Shown here: positions 53,742 through 63,711 of the stretch, one piece after another
How positions within the stretch are numbered: the first letter of the stretch is position 1
How the letters are laid out: every line of letters begins with the position of its first letter
DNA from: Campylobacter sp. RM16189
Lineage (GTDB): Bacteria > Campylobacterota > Campylobacteria > Campylobacterales > Campylobacteraceae
DNA length: 64,000 nucleotides
Direction of reading: 5' to 3'
Assembly: GCF_012978815.1 (NCBI RefSeq)
Contig: NZ_LIWR01000004.1
Coordinates: 62,001-126,000 of the forward strand
Position numbers and translations under genes: made by a program
Notes under the pieces: model-generated
The model's input: only the letters and a program-made list of their open reading frames with translations
The model's database searches: none
Told to the model about the DNA's origin: nothing

Positions 53742-54851
53742 CTAAGCAAACTCCCTATCTATAACGATAAAAATTTTATATCCGGGAAACTGCGCCGAAA
53801 CGACACTTTCCATTTTGGCTCTAAGCTCGTCTAAATTTCGCTCTTTAAAGCTAACTACGACATCAAATCTAACCGTTTTTTTATCCGTATTTATAAAAAA
53901 TGCGTGTAAATTCAGTATGCTTTTAAATTCGCTTAATAGGTTTTTTACGCACTCTTTAGTGTCGTTTTGTCCTAAATTTACGCTATAAATTCCAAACACA
54001 AGATATATGCGATATCTGCGGTAAATTTCTATCTGAAGCTCGTTTAAGCGCTGGGAAATTTCTGAAATTTTCATATGTTCGTCAACTTCTACGTTTATCG
54101 AGCCTACATATCGTTCAACGCCGTAGTTATGAAGTATCAGATCATACGCATCAAGCACTATCTCACACTCCTTAACCGCCTTATAAATTTCATCGCTTAC
54201 TTCTTTTTCCACTCGCCCGCCGATAATCCTATCAAAGGTTTCTTTAATCAAAATCACGCCGTTATAAATGATAAAAAGCGAAGCCAAGGCTCCTGCATAG
54301 CCGTCAACTTGGATGTTTGCAAAGTATGAAAGACCTGCGCTAACAAGTATCACGCAAGAGATGATAGCATCTCCCAAAGCCTCCTGTCCGACTGCTTTTA
54401 AGGCTATGGATTTGGTTAAATTTCCCATCTTTTTATAGTAAAATGCTATGGCAAATTTTACAAATATAGCGATAAAAAGTATGGTTAAAAGAGCCGGAGT
54501 AAATGTCGTAGTAACAGGCTCTATGATGTTTTCTATCGAGGTTTTTAAAAACTCAAAACCAAGCATTAAAACTATGATAGAGACTATAAGCCCTCCGATA
54601 TACTCAACCCTTCCGTATCCGTACGGGTGGCTCTCGTCAGGCAACTTTTGAGCAAGCTTTGATCCAAAAATCGTTATCAAGCTTGAAAATGCGTCGCTTA
54701 GGTTATTTACCGCATCAGAGATGATGGCTACGGAATTTGAAGCAAGGGCTATAAAAATTTTAATGCTTGCCAAAATCACATTCGTAACTATACCTATAAA
54801 AGCGGTTTTTATTATCTTTTTTTCACGTTCGCCGTCTTTAAAATCCATCAT
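53742..54851 (-). CDS. Cation diffusion facilitator, Mn-type candidate
   Basis: This 369-residue CDF efflux protein has six membrane helices (about 1-200) and an extended cytoplasmic dimerisation domain. The first metal motif reads D46-AVN49-NLSD53, an N-xxx-D pair found in manganese exporters such as MntE rather than the D-xxx-D of zinc CDFs; in the second motif E157 and D161 (EALGD) replace the usual H-xxx-D. Two adjacent ATGs are possible starts. It is convergent with the ABC permease gene. Confidence 0.88.
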   Translation of the reverse strand: MMDFKDGEREKKIIKTAFIGIVTNVILASIKIFIALASNSVAIISDAVNNLSDAFSSLITIFGSKLAQKLPDESHPYGYGRVEYIGGLIVSIIVLMLGFEFLKTSIENIIEPVTTTFTPALLTILFIAIFVKFAIAFYYKKMGNLTKSIALKAVGQEALGDAIISCVILVSAGLSYFANIQVDGYAGALASLFIIYNGVILIKETFDRIIGGRVEKEVSDEIYKAVKECEIVLDAYDLILHNYGVERYVGSINVEVDEHMKISEISQRLNELQIEIYRRYRIYLVFGIYSVNLGQNDTKECVKNLLSEFKSILNLHAFFINTDKKTVRFDVVVSFKERNLDELRAKMESVVSAQFPGYKIFIVIDREFA

Positions 54852-54910
54852 TTTGAACTCTCATTTTTAAATTTTAACGGCATTTTAGCACATTTAAAAC
54901 AAATCAAAAC

Positions 54911-54939
54911 TTGACAACAAAACTAAATTTATATAAAAT
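54911..54939 (+). promoter_or_regulatory. Predicted rho promoter
   Basis: TTGACA (54911-54916) is followed after 17 bases by TAAAAT (54934-54939), which overlaps TATAAA at 54932-54937. The start would be near 54946, leaving a leader of about 67 bases before rho. Rho leaders are often used for autoregulation; no obvious hairpin was seen. Confidence 0.55.
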
Positions 54940-55012
54940 ACGAGCCAAATTAAAGCTTCTTTTGAAACTTAAATCAATCTACAAAAACACCCATACTTTA
55001 TAAAGAGGATAT

Positions 55013-56365
55013 ATGGAAAATAACGCAAATCAAAATGGCGTAACCCAGCCAAATTCAGAGAATACAAAAACTTCCAGAAAACATCAAAACACACGAACTC
55101 ACATCCCTGTTGACGGACATAAAATCGAAGAACTTCGCACACTAAGCCTAGAAGAACTTGTACAGATAGCAAACGGCGTAGGTGTCGAAAACCCACGCGA
55201 ATTTCGCAGACAAGATTTGATATTTGAAATTTTAAAAACACAGACCAAGCAAGGCGGCTTCATTCTATTTACGGGAATTTTGGAGATCACAAACGAGGGT
55301 TATGGATTTTTACGCTCGGTCGATGCAAATTTAAGCGACAGCTCTAACGACGCTTACGTTTCAAACTCTCAAATTCGCAAATTTGCCCTTCGTGTGGGCG
55401 ACATCGTAACCGGTCAAGTTAGAGAGCCAAAAGATCAAGAAAAGTACTACGCTCTGCTTAAAATCGAAGCCGTTAACTACATGCCTTTAGCAGAAGCTAA
55501 AGAAAGACCTCTGTTTGACAACTTAACTCCGCTGTTTCCTACGCAAAAACTTCATCTTGAGTATGATGCGATGAAACTTACAGGCCGCGTGCTTGATCTC
55601 TTTACTCCTATCGGAAAGGGACAGCGCGGACTTATCGTTGCGCCTCCAAGAAGCGGTAAAACAGAGCTTATGAAAGAGCTTGCTCACGGTATTGCAAGAA
55701 ACCATCCTGAAGCGCACCTCATGGTGCTTTTGGTTGATGAGCGCCCTGAAGAGGTTACCGATATGCAGCGCTGCGTGAAAGGAGAGGTGTTTAGCTCGAC
55801 TTTTGATCTTCCTGCACTTAATCACGTGCGAGTTGCCGAGCTTGTTATCGAAAAGGCAAAGCGTCTTGTTGAAATGGGCAAGGACGTCATCATCTTGCTT
55901 GATAGTATAACTCGTCTTGCGCGCGCTTACAACACCGTAACTCCGCCAAGCGGTAAGGTGCTAACGGGCGGCGTTGATGCAAATGCACTTCATAAGCCAA
56001 AACGCTTTTTCGGAGCAGCTAGAAATATCGAAGACGGTGGAAGCTTGACTATCGTCGCAACAGCGCTTATCGACACGGGCTCAAGGATGGACGAGGTTAT
56101 ATTTGAGGAGTTTAAAGGCACGGGAAATAGCGAAATCGTGCTTGATCGCAACATCTCAGACCGCAGAATTTATCCGGCTATCAACATCCTAAAATCAGGC
56201 ACGAGAAAAGAAGAGCTTCTTCAAAAACCTGACGAGCTTCAAAAAATTTGGGCTATACGCTCTGCGATCGCTTCTATGGATGATGTGGAAGCGCTTAAAT
56301 TCCTATATGCAAAGATGCTTAAAACAAAAGACAACAACGAGCTTTTATCGATACTAAATGATTAA
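55013..56365 (+). CDS. rho: Transcription termination factor Rho
   Basis: This is a hexameric RNA helicase of 450 residues. After an N-terminal extension of about 35 residues rich in Asn and Thr come the Rho N domain ([13 protein letters not shown]), the cold-shock RNA-binding domain (NEGYGFLRS), Walker [11 protein letters not shown] (210-219), [11 protein letters not shown], and the Q/R-loop region. The ATG follows AGAGGA. The rho-dnaX convergent pair is as in C. jejuni. Confidence 0.97.
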   Translation: MENNANQNGVTQPNSENTKTSRKHQNTRTHIPVDGHKIEELRTLSLEELVQIANGVGVENPREFRRQDLIFEILKTQTKQGGFILFTGILEITNEGYGFLRSVDANLSDSSNDAYVSNSQIRKFALRVGDIVTGQVREPKDQEKYYALLKIEAVNYMPLAEAKERPLFDNLTPLFPTQKLHLEYDAMKLTGRVLDLFTPIGKGQRGLIVAPPRSGKTELMKELAHGIARNHPEAHLMVLLVDERPEEVTDMQRCVKGEVFSSTFDLPALNHVRVAELVIEKAKRLVEMGKDVIILLDSITRLARAYNTVTPPSGKVLTGGVDANALHKPKRFFGAARNIEDGGSLTIVATALIDTGSRMDEVIFEEFKGTGNSEIVLDRNISDRRIYPAINILKSGTRKEELLQKPDELQKIWAIRSAIASMDDVEALKFLYAKMLKTKDNNELLSILND

Positions 56366-56393
56366 AATTTGAGCCTTAAAAGCTCAAATTTTA
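56363..56393. terminator. Bidirectional terminator between rho and dnaX
   Basis: AAAATTTGAGC (56364-56374) and GCTCAAATTTT (56382-56392) form a perfect stem, extended by one outer pair, with a seven-base loop. It begins within the rho stop codon. The A-run and T-run ends allow termination in both directions, which suits the convergent genes. Confidence 0.8.
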
Positions 56394-56406
56394 GCTTTCT
56401 TTTTCA

Positions 56407-58224
56407 CTAACCCAAACTTAAAATTTCAGGTTCGCCAAAAAGCCTATTTGCCTCTTTTAATATGGCTTGGTTTTTAGCATTTTGTAGCTCTTCGGGCGAT
56501 TTTGACTCACTTTTTTCAGACTTGATAACAGCAGTTTCGCCTATCTTAACCTTTACTTCTGGGATTTCGCTTGGTTTAGCTACTTCCTTGCTTTGCTCCT
56601 CTATCTTTTCAAGTTCCATATCAAGCAAAGCCATATCATCAACCACTATGCCCGAATCGGTCTGAAATTTAAGCGAATAAGCGGTCGCAAAATCCTCGGT
56701 ATTATCTCTTTTATCCCCAACATAAGGCTTGAAATTTGACTGAGCTTCTTGGCTAGGCTGGGCTAAGTTTGAGTTTTGCTCTATTTCAGGCTTGATCGTA
56801 GTTGTGTCACTATCATTTAAATTTGCTTCGTTTTTATCGTCAGATTGAGACTGAACTTCTTTTGGAGCTATCTTGATCTTTGCGTCCGAGCCAAAATTCG
56901 CACGCAAAATTTCCATTATGACCTTTGAGCTGGAGCGTAATTTTTCTTGATTTGCTCCACTTGCGTTTGAAGAAAGGCTAAGGCAGTTATCCTTAAACTC
57001 CAAAAATTCTATACACTCCTTAAAGCACTCCCCAAGCGTATAATCCCTATCGTAAATTTTATCCAAAAATAGCTCATACGGGCTTTTTACTACTACTTTA
57101 GCAGGTGTATTTACTTGGGCTTTTTGAGGCTGCTTAGCAGTAGGCGCGGTTAAATTTAAGCCCTGCTCTTTTATCTCAAAATTTCCTATCATGTCGTCAA
57201 TCGGCTTTAAATTTATCGCTTCCATCATCATAAAAAGCATGATACTAAGCACGAAGCCATTATCGCTACTTACGCTTAGCATGCCTTTGGCTTCGGATAA
57301 AATTCTAAAAAATCTCTCGTATAAAAGTAGCGAATACTTACTGCTTCCTCCAAGGAAATTCTCCTTTAAATTTGCGATCAGCTCATCGATTATCATCTCG
57401 CCGTCATAGCTTTCAAGCTCGCCTACAAGCCTGCTCATCGCGGCTCTATCGCCACTCATCACAACTTGCATGATCTCTTCGATACGCGCAGGATCTAATA
57501 GTCCAAGCATATCGGCAACCACGCTTTGAGTGATCTTTGCATGCGAATACACAATGGCTTGATCAAGCAAAGTAAGCGTATCACGAAGCGAACCCGAGCC
57601 GCTGCGAGCGAGAATTTCGACGGCCTCACTCTCATACTCCACGCCCTCTTTGCTTAGGATGTATTCAAGGTGTTTGATGATGTTTTGTTTTGAAATTTGC
57701 TTAAATCTAAAATGCTGAGTGCGCGAAAGCACCGTAGCAGGAAGCTTTAGCGGATCGGTTGTTGCAAGGATAAATTTCACATAACTAGGAGGCTCTTCAA
57801 GCGTCTTTAAGAGCGCGTTAAACGCTTCTTTTGTAAGCATATGAACCTCATCGATGATAAAAATTTTAAATCTGGCAGAGGCAGGAGCATATTTGGTCTG
57901 CTCGATAAGCTCTCTGATGTCATCTATCTTTCTGTGGCTTGCCGCGTCCATCTCGATGATATCGATGTGGCGAGACTCGTTAGCCATGATGCAATGAGAG
58001 CACTTTTCACACGGCTTTGAAGTAGGTCCGTTCTCGCAAACTAGCGCCTTTGAAAAAATTCTAGCGCTTGAAGTCTTACCGCTTCCACGAAGACCCGAAA
58101 ACAGATACGCATGAGTTAGGCGATTTTCGCTAAGTGCGTGAGTTAGGCTTTTACTTACCGATTCTTGTCCGATAAGTTCGTCGAAATTTCGGGGGCGATA
58201 TCTAAGTGCGAGTGCTTGCAACAC
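56407..58224 (-). CDS. dnaX: DNA polymerase III subunit gamma/tau
   Basis: This is the clamp-loader ATPase, 605 residues. Walker A GLRGSGKT lies at 44-51, the zinc cysteines at C63, C72, C75 and C78, Walker B/DEVHML follows, and the arginine-finger SRTQHFRF is present. The C-terminal third is low-complexity and rich in Glu, Lys and Ser before a short conserved end. The start is GTG, six bases after AAGGA; a TTG codon follows at once. I saw no clear slippery sequence for a separate gamma form. Confidence 0.95.
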   Translation of the reverse strand: MLQALALRYRPRNFDELIGQESVSKSLTHALSENRLTHAYLFSGLRGSGKTSSARIFSKALVCENGPTSKPCEKCSHCIMANESRHIDIIEMDAASHRKIDDIRELIEQTKYAPASARFKIFIIDEVHMLTKEAFNALLKTLEEPPSYVKFILATTDPLKLPATVLSRTQHFRFKQISKQNIIKHLEYILSKEGVEYESEAVEILARSGSGSLRDTLTLLDQAIVYSHAKITQSVVADMLGLLDPARIEEIMQVVMSGDRAAMSRLVGELESYDGEMIIDELIANLKENFLGGSSKYSLLLYERFFRILSEAKGMLSVSSDNGFVLSIMLFMMMEAINLKPIDDMIGNFEIKEQGLNLTAPTAKQPQKAQVNTPAKVVVKSPYELFLDKIYDRDYTLGECFKECIEFLEFKDNCLSLSSNASGANQEKLRSSSKVIMEILRANFGSDAKIKIAPKEVQSQSDDKNEANLNDSDTTTIKPEIEQNSNLAQPSQEAQSNFKPYVGDKRDNTEDFATAYSLKFQTDSGIVVDDMALLDMELEKIEEQSKEVAKPSEIPEVKVKIGETAVIKSEKSESKSPEELQNAKNQAILKEANRLFGEPEILSLG

Positions 58225-58333
58225 AAATTTTCCTTATTTTTAAATTTCTAGATTGTAGCCGTTTTTGCATAAATTTTTAATATAGTGAAATTTTTGGATA
58301 TAATCGCGAAAATTCAAAAAACAAGGGAAATAA

Positions 58334-58444
58334 ATGAAAAAAGTATTGCTTGTATCGATGATATTTTTAGCTGGATTTTTACTAAGCGGCTGTGAGAGAA
58401 ACGACTACCAACATCCGCTTCACAGATCTACAAAAAATAAATAA
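58334..58444 (+). CDS. Tiny lipoprotein of 36 residues
   Basis: A short gene starts with ATG at 58334 and ends with TAA, preceded by AAGGGAAA. It encodes a lipoprotein signal (KKVLLVSMIFLAGFLLSGC) with lipobox LLSGC and C20 as the lipidated residue, then only 16 more residues rich in charged and polar residues. It is divergent from dnaX. The clear ribosome site, signal and lipobox support a real gene; the function is unknown. A proline-poor, entericidin-like role is possible but not shown. Confidence 0.7.
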   Translation: MKKVLLVSMIFLAGFLLSGCERNDYQHPLHRSTKNK

Positions 58445-58484
58445 TTAGTTTAAATTTACACTATTTTAACTAGCAAATTTACTC

Positions 58485-58514
58485 TTCGGCAAAGCTGTTT
58501 TTAGCCTTGCCGAA
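58485..58514. terminator. Hairpin between the tiny lipoprotein gene and nusA
   Basis: TTCGGCAA (58485-58492) pairs with TTGCCGAA (58507-58514); after one mismatch GCT and AGC add three more pairs around a T-rich loop. It lies between two convergent genes, 12 bases after the nusA stop on the minus strand, and could end transcripts from both sides. Confidence 0.65.
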
Positions 58515-58526
58515 TCAAATTTCAAC

Positions 58527-59633
58527 TTACAAATCCCCAAACAGAGCCTTAAGATCTTTCATGCTCTCTTCTTTTTCTTCACTTGTTTTTGCGCCGCCAA
58601 GCTCGACTAATTCGATCTCAAAGCCGCTGAGCATGCTTGCAAGACGTATGTTTATACCGCTTTTGCCTATAGCTTTGCTCTTTTGCTCACTTGCGATAGT
58701 TACGACAGCCTTTTTCTCATCAACGATCTTAACGGCACTTATGATGGCTGGCGACATCGCGCGGGTAATAAGGATAGTCGGCTCGCTTGAAAACTCTATC
58801 GCATCGATATTTTCTCCGTTTAGCTCTTTTGTTACGGCATTTATACGCACGCCTTTAGTGCCGACCGTTGCGCCCACAGGATCTACATTTGGAGTTGTTG
58901 AGATAAGTGCGACTTTAGCTCTTTCGCCAGGAATTCTGGCACTTGCGGCGATCAATACAAGTCCATCTTTGATCTCTGGAACTTCGGCTTTTAAAAGAGC
59001 CTCTAAAAATTTTGGAGATGTCCTGCTAAGCTCAACTCTAATGCCTTGAGATTTATCTATATACACGCTTTTAATAACCGCTTTTACGACGTTTCCGACT
59101 CTAAATTTCTCACCTTTTATACGGTTTTTACGTGGCATAACGGCACGAATTTCATCTATCTCTATGAATGTATTTTCTTCACTATCTACGCGAGTAACGG
59201 TTCCAAATACCATTTGCCCTATCATGTCTTGATATTTTTGGAAAATTTTCTCTTCCATTAGGCGCTGTATGTGGTATTCAAGCTCTTTATGAAGCGTTTG
59301 AGCGGCGGTTCTTCCGAGATTATCGGTGCTTAGCTCATAAGTAAGCTCATCTCCTACTTCAACCCCACTATCTATCTTTTTAGCCTCATCCAAGCTTAAA
59401 AAATGCTCGTTATCCTCTTGCAAACGCTCATCGTCATTAGCCACTATCGTGATTTTTTGATACAAACGAAGCGAGCGACTTGCGCTGTCTATAACGACAT
59501 CGTATTCGTAATTTTCGCCATAAACGCGCTTAGCTGTATTTACAAGAGCCCTTATAACACGCTCTTTTACGTCCTCTATCTCTAAACCTTTTTCGTTTGC
59601 TATTGACTCTATGATATCTGCTATCTTTTCCAC
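58527..59633 (-). CDS. nusA: Transcription elongation/termination factor NusA
   Basis: NusA controls pausing, termination and antitermination. The 368-residue protein has the N-terminal polymerase-binding domain (about 1-125), an S1 domain (GQMVFGTVTRVDSEENTFIEI) and two KH domains (NVDPVGATVGTKGVRINAV and SEQKSKAIGKSGINIRLAS). There are no C-terminal acidic repeats, as usual outside gamma-proteobacteria. The GTG start follows GGAG by five bases. Confidence 0.96.
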   Translation of the reverse strand: MEKIADIIESIANEKGLEIEDVKERVIRALVNTAKRVYGENYEYDVVIDSASRSLRLYQKITIVANDDERLQEDNEHFLSLDEAKKIDSGVEVGDELTYELSTDNLGRTAAQTLHKELEYHIQRLMEEKIFQKYQDMIGQMVFGTVTRVDSEENTFIEIDEIRAVMPRKNRIKGEKFRVGNVVKAVIKSVYIDKSQGIRVELSRTSPKFLEALLKAEVPEIKDGLVLIAASARIPGERAKVALISTTPNVDPVGATVGTKGVRINAVTKELNGENIDAIEFSSEPTILITRAMSPAIISAVKIVDEKKAVVTIASEQKSKAIGKSGINIRLASMLSGFEIELVELGGAKTSEEKEESMKDLKALFGDL

Positions 59634-59778
59634 TATATCTCCAAATAATAAATTTCACGGGATTTTATCTGCGTAGATTCGTATTATATAAAATATATAC
59701 TTTTAATAAGTTTAATAGCCATTTTATGATATTTTTGATATATTAATAGATTACGAAACAGAACTTTAAGGATAAAAG

Positions 59779-60021
59779 ATGGAGCTAAAACTAGCCAGAA
59801 ACGAGATTGACGCGAAACCAAAGACAATTTCGCTCGATAAGATCGAAGCCGCAGTTTCCAAAGATGGACAGAAAATTTTTTATTTCGATAAAGACAATAG
59901 CCACAAGCAGCTAATCGCCCTAATAGAGCATTTTGAAGAAAAAGGGCTAAGCGTATATCACAGAACGGTCAAATACGGACTTGACGAGAACGACTATATG
60001 TATGAGGTTCATATTCTTTGA
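59779..60021 (+). CDS. HP0268-family small protein (Smr-like nuclease)
   Basis: This 80-residue acidic/basic protein begins [22 protein letters not shown]. It matches by length, composition and gene context the H. pylori protein HP0268, a small nuclease with an Smr-like fold that lies just before miaB there too. Its TGA overlaps the TTG start of miaB, so production is coupled. What it does in the cell is unclear; the constant link to miaB suggests an RNA role. Confidence 0.8.
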   Translation: MELKLARNEIDAKPKTISLDKIEAAVSKDGQKIFYFDKDNSHKQLIALIEHFEEKGLSVYHRTVKYGLDENDYMYEVHIL

Positions 60022-61331
60022 GTAACGCAACGCAAAAAAAGCTCTTCATACAGACATTAGGTTGTGCTATGAATGTGCGCGACAGTGAGCATATCATCGC
60101 AGAGCTTAAGCAAAAAGAGGACTATGAGCTAACAGATAAGATGGAGGATGCCGATCTCATCCTTATCAACACCTGCTCGGTTCGCGAAAAGCCTGTTCAT
60201 AAGCTATTTAGCGAAGTTGGGAGCTTTGAAAAAGCCAAAAAAAGCGGAGCTAAAATCGGAGTGTGCGGTTGCACGGCAAGTCATCTTGGGAGTGAAATTT
60301 TTAAACGCGCCCCTTATGTGGATTTCGTTTTAGGTGCAAGAAACGTAAGTAAAATTTCACAGGCCGTAAACACTCCGAAATTTATAAGCACCGACATAAA
60401 TCACGACGAGAGCGAATACGCCTTTGGAGAATTTAGAAGCTCGCCATATAAATCACATATCAACATCTCCATAGGTTGCGATAAGAAATGCACCTATTGT
60501 ATCGTGCCGCATACCAGAGGCGACGAGATCTCAATACCTGCAAATTTGATCTTAAACGAAGTTAAAAAAGCAGCAGACGGTGGTGCTAAAGAGATATTTT
60601 TACTAGGACAAAACGTAAATAACTACGGCAAGCGCTTTTCAGCCTCGCATGAGAAAATGGATTTTAGTGACCTGCTGGTTAAGATTAGCGAAGTAAATGG
60701 AGTTGATAGAATTCGCTTTACTAGCCCTCATCCGCTTCATATGGATGATAAATTTTTAGAAGTTTTTGTAAATAATCCCAAAATTTGCAAATCAATACAC
60801 ATGCCGCTTCAAAGCGGCAATACAAAAGTTCTTCGCGAAATGAAGCGAGGATATACCAAAGAGTGGTTTTTAGACCGCGCACTTAAACTTCGCTCGATGT
60901 GTCCTGATGTAAGCATAAGCACCGATATCATCGTGGCTTTCCCCGGTGAAACGGACGCTGAATTTGAAGATACGATGGATGTGCTTGAGCGTGTTAGATT
61001 TGAGCAAATTTTTAGCTTTAAGTATTCCCCTCGCCCTCTTACAAAAGCGGCAGAGTTTACAAATCAAATTCCAGATAATATCGCTTCGGCTCGTTTAACA
61101 AGGCTTCAAAGCAGGCACAATGAAATTTTAGACGCGATAACAGCCTCTCAAAAAGATAAAATTTTAGAGGTTTATTTTGAAGAACTAAGAGCAAACGGCG
61201 CAGTTGCCGGAAGAAGCTTTAATAATTTCTTAGTTCAAGTAGATGGCAGCGAAGAGCTACTTGGCAAAACACTAAAAGTAAAAATCACAAATCCAAAAAG
61301 AATGGTTCTTTATGGCGAGTTGGTGGGCTAA
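60018..61331 (+). CDS. miaB: tRNA-2-methylthio-N6-dimethylallyladenosine synthase
   Basis: MiaB is a radical-SAM methylthiotransferase that modifies A37 of tRNAs. The 437-residue protein has the UPF0004 domain with cluster cysteines in [20 protein letters not shown] and VCGCTASH, the radical-[18 protein letters not shown], and a C-terminal TRAM domain ending [11 protein letters not shown]. The start is TTG, overlapping the stop of the HP0268-like gene. It overlaps the next gene by 20 bases. Confidence 0.96.
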   Translation: MSNATQKKLFIQTLGCAMNVRDSEHIIAELKQKEDYELTDKMEDADLILINTCSVREKPVHKLFSEVGSFEKAKKSGAKIGVCGCTASHLGSEIFKRAPYVDFVLGARNVSKISQAVNTPKFISTDINHDESEYAFGEFRSSPYKSHINISIGCDKKCTYCIVPHTRGDEISIPANLILNEVKKAADGGAKEIFLLGQNVNNYGKRFSASHEKMDFSDLLVKISEVNGVDRIRFTSPHPLHMDDKFLEVFVNNPKICKSIHMPLQSGNTKVLREMKRGYTKEWFLDRALKLRSMCPDVSISTDIIVAFPGETDAEFEDTMDVLERVRFEQIFSFKYSPRPLTKAAEFTNQIPDNIASARLTRLQSRHNEILDAITASQKDKILEVYFEELRANGAVAGRSFNNFLVQVDGSEELLGKTLKVKITNPKRMVLYGELVG

Positions 61332-61947
61332 ATTTAAAAGAGCGCTCTTTATAAATTTCACCACTTACGCCATATATTTTCTTATTTGGCTCATCTTTTT
61401 AACCTGCAAAAAGACCTACTCAAAGACAAATTTAGAAGCTCCCGCTCATGTCGTGCTCTTTTGGCATGGGCGCATAGCTATGATGAGCTTTGCTTACCTG
61501 CACTGGTGGGATAAATTTAAAAGATACGGCAAAGTGATAATAAGCGATCACAAAGACGGCGAGATCATCGCAAGAGTGATTAAATTTTTTGGTATCGGAA
61601 CTATCAGAGGAAGCAGCTCAAAAGGCGGCGCAAAAGCTCTTATAAACGCCTTTAAAGAGATAAAAGCCGGCAATGATGTGATAATCACTCCTGACGGCCC
61701 AAGAGGTCCGCGCCATAGCGTAGCGGACGGAGCTGTCATAATCGCTCAAAAGCAAAATGTAAACATCCAAATTCTAAACTACGAAGCAAGTAAATTTTGG
61801 CAGTTTAAAAGCTGGGATAAGATGATATTGCCAAAGCCGTTTTCAGCTATAAATTTTACTCTTTCGCAGCCTTTTAGCGTAGCAAATTTAAGCCTTGATG
61901 AGGCTAAAAATTTGATAAAAAAGAAGATGGGTGCTAGCGATGAATAA
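61312..61947 (+). CDS. DUF374 lysophospholipid acyltransferase-family protein
   Basis: This 211-residue membrane-associated protein has an N-terminal hydrophobic helix (about 10-30) and the DUF374 signature [36 protein letters not shown] and [11 protein letters not shown]. The family is related to lipid A and phospholipid acyltransferases, but the acceptor is not established. It is in a tight unit with miaB and the next gene, as in C. jejuni. Confidence 0.88.
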   Translation: MASWWAKFKRALFINFTTYAIYFLIWLIFLTCKKTYSKTNLEAPAHVVLFWHGRIAMMSFAYLHWWDKFKRYGKVIISDHKDGEIIARVIKFFGIGTIRGSSSKGGAKALINAFKEIKAGNDVIITPDGPRGPRHSVADGAVIIAQKQNVNIQILNYEASKFWQFKSWDKMILPKPFSAINFTLSQPFSVANLSLDEAKNLIKKKMGASDE

Positions 61948-62404
61948 TAAATTTTTCATAGTCCTTTTAGCTACCGCTATCATCGTTGGATCTTGGGTGT
62001 TTTTTGCGACAAACAGCTCATACCAAGAGGCTTTGCAGTCTAAATTTTATTATGAAATCGGAAACTACAAAAAAGCGCATGAACTAGCTCAAAAAGCCTA
62101 CGAAAAAGACATCTACAACAAGATGGCAAACACGGTGATGAAGCAGAGCCAAATCGCTCTAAAATACACAAAATACATAGAAGAAGCAAATGAATATCTG
62201 GAGCAAATTTTAAAGATAAGCAAGTCTAGCGAGGTTAGCAAAGTAGATACGAACCGCATACGCATAATGTGCGAGATAGTTATCGAAGGATACGATAAAT
62301 TAAAGCCTTCAACGCTAACGCCAAAAGATATCCAAGAGGAAGCAAGAAATATGCGAGACAAATTTGTAAAGCTTAAAGAGGAGCTTTTTAAGGACGAAAT
62401 ATGA
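61940..62404 (+). CDS. Membrane-anchored helical repeat protein of unknown function
   Basis: This 154-residue protein has an N-terminal membrane anchor (about 5-25) and an all-helical body with TPR-like helices (QSKFYYEIGNYKKAHELAQKAYEKD, cut here). I choose ATG 61940, which overlaps the previous stop by eight bases, over an in-frame GTG at 61931. A similar gene follows the DUF374 gene in C. jejuni. No enzyme motif is seen; a scaffold role in the periplasm is possible. Confidence 0.8.
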   Translation: MNNKFFIVLLATAIIVGSWVFFATNSSYQEALQSKFYYEIGNYKKAHELAQKAYEKDIYNKMANTVMKQSQIALKYTKYIEEANEYLEQILKISKSSEVSKVDTNRIRIMCEIVIEGYDKLKPSTLTPKDIQEEARNMRDKFVKLKEELFKDEI

Positions 62405-62628
62405 GATACTTGGTTTTAGTTGCTTTTTGCATTAGTATGCTTATTGGCGGAGATAAGATTGATTGCTCCAAGAAATACTACTGCTCGCACTTTAAGGATT
62501 GTGATGAAGCGATGAAGTATTTAAAAAAATGCAAAAGCGACAAGAATGGCGGCAACCAAAGGACGGACGGGGATAATGATGGTATTCCTTGCGAGAGTCA
62601 ACATTGTAGCCACGTCATATTAAGATAA
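62401..62628 (+). CDS. Small exported excalibur-domain protein
   Basis: This 75-residue protein has a signal peptide (about 1-16) and a cysteine-rich excalibur domain: C22, C28, C34 and C44, then the calcium-binding loop DGDNDGIPCE and a last CSH. The excalibur loop resembles a calmodulin EF-hand and is found in extracellular nucleases and small surface proteins. It overlaps the previous gene as ATGA. The disulfide-prone cysteines fit a periplasmic or secreted place. Function unknown. Confidence 0.82.
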   Translation: MRYLVLVAFCISMLIGGDKIDCSKKYYCSHFKDCDEAMKYLKKCKSDKNGGNQRTDGDNDGIPCESQHCSHVILR

Positions 62629-62694
62629 CATCGATTTAATTGCAATTAATGCCAATTTTAGGTAAGATAAAACACCATAAATTTTAGGAGAATT

Positions 62695-63711
62695 ATGTCG
62701 TTTTCTATTCGCCGTTTTTTTAGCATTTTATATCTTAGCGTTGTTGTAGAAGCTAAGCAGTGTCTATTTTACGGTATAGTGACAAGAAATGGCAAAACGA
62801 TAAAGACTATAAAAACAGAATTTGATAATGAAGATCCAGATATCTTAAATGAAAAAATCATAGACTTTATAAAGCGTCAACAAAAAGAGTACAAATGGGT
62901 CTATATAGCCGTATTTTTCGACTATATGGGACAAGGCGCCATTGCTTGCAAAAACGAAGATGAATTTAAATTATTTAGCATAGATCCAAAAAATATAAGC
63001 TTTACTAAAATTTCTGATGAGTGGTTTGTGTATGCCGATCTAATGGATATTGCGCAGATGAAAGTAAAATTTAAGCCAATCGGTATTGATTTTTTATACT
63101 CTCCGATAGCTCTTATGCACAAAGCCATTATTGATAAAAAAGAAAATAAAAAAAATACCCTTTATATATACAGTCACAAAGACTCGTTTGCACTTTGTAT
63201 AGCAAACAAAGGCAAATTTAAATTTGCATCCTTTACAAAAACCGGTGAAAATATCGGAGTCTCGTCAGATGATGATTTGGATTTTAACCAAGAAAAAATA
63301 GACGATATAGATGATTTTATCGCTGAAATTGATTCCGATGTAGAGAGTTTAGACGGAATTGATAATCTTGATAACATGCTAAAATCAGGCTCAACTACAG
63401 ATGATTTTGCTGATCTTGATTACGATATAAATATGCCGGTATCAAAAGACGTGGCGACTTCCGTATCGATATTTGGACGCGATATGAGTATGTATCAATA
63501 TATTGTAAACACTCTTAAAGATTTTTATCTAAATCCGATGTATGACGGCGATTTTATTGAGCAAATAGTAATTTTTGATAACATAAAAACAAGCGCTACC
63601 TTTCTACACTATTTAGAAACCGAACTAATGGTAGAAACAGCGGCCTATCCTGTCAACACGCTTAAAATGATGACTGAGCTTATGATGAGCGAGGCTAAAG
63701 ATGACTTATAG
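62695..63711 (+). CDS. Unknown cytoplasmic protein, possible PilM/GspL-like part of a transformation system
   Basis: This 338-residue soluble protein begins SFSIRRFFSILYLSVVVEAKQC and has alternating beta and helical segments that could be an ASKHA-like fold, split by an acidic linker (about 205-255). A bitopic coiled-coil protein follows at once, the order seen for PilM-PilN or GspL-like pairs. I think it may belong to the Campylobacter Cts DNA-uptake/type II secretion cluster, but I cannot match it to a named Cts protein from memory. Confidence 0.55.
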   Translation: MSFSIRRFFSILYLSVVVEAKQCLFYGIVTRNGKTIKTIKTEFDNEDPDILNEKIIDFIKRQQKEYKWVYIAVFFDYMGQGAIACKNEDEFKLFSIDPKNISFTKISDEWFVYADLMDIAQMKVKFKPIGIDFLYSPIALMHKAIIDKKENKKNTLYIYSHKDSFALCIANKGKFKFASFTKTGENIGVSSDDDLDFNQEKIDDIDDFIAEIDSDVESLDGIDNLDNMLKSGSTTDDFADLDYDINMPVSKDVATSVSIFGRDMSMYQYIVNTLKDFYLNPMYDGDFIEQIVIFDNIKTSATFLHYLETELMVETAAYPVNTLKMMTELMMSEAKDDL

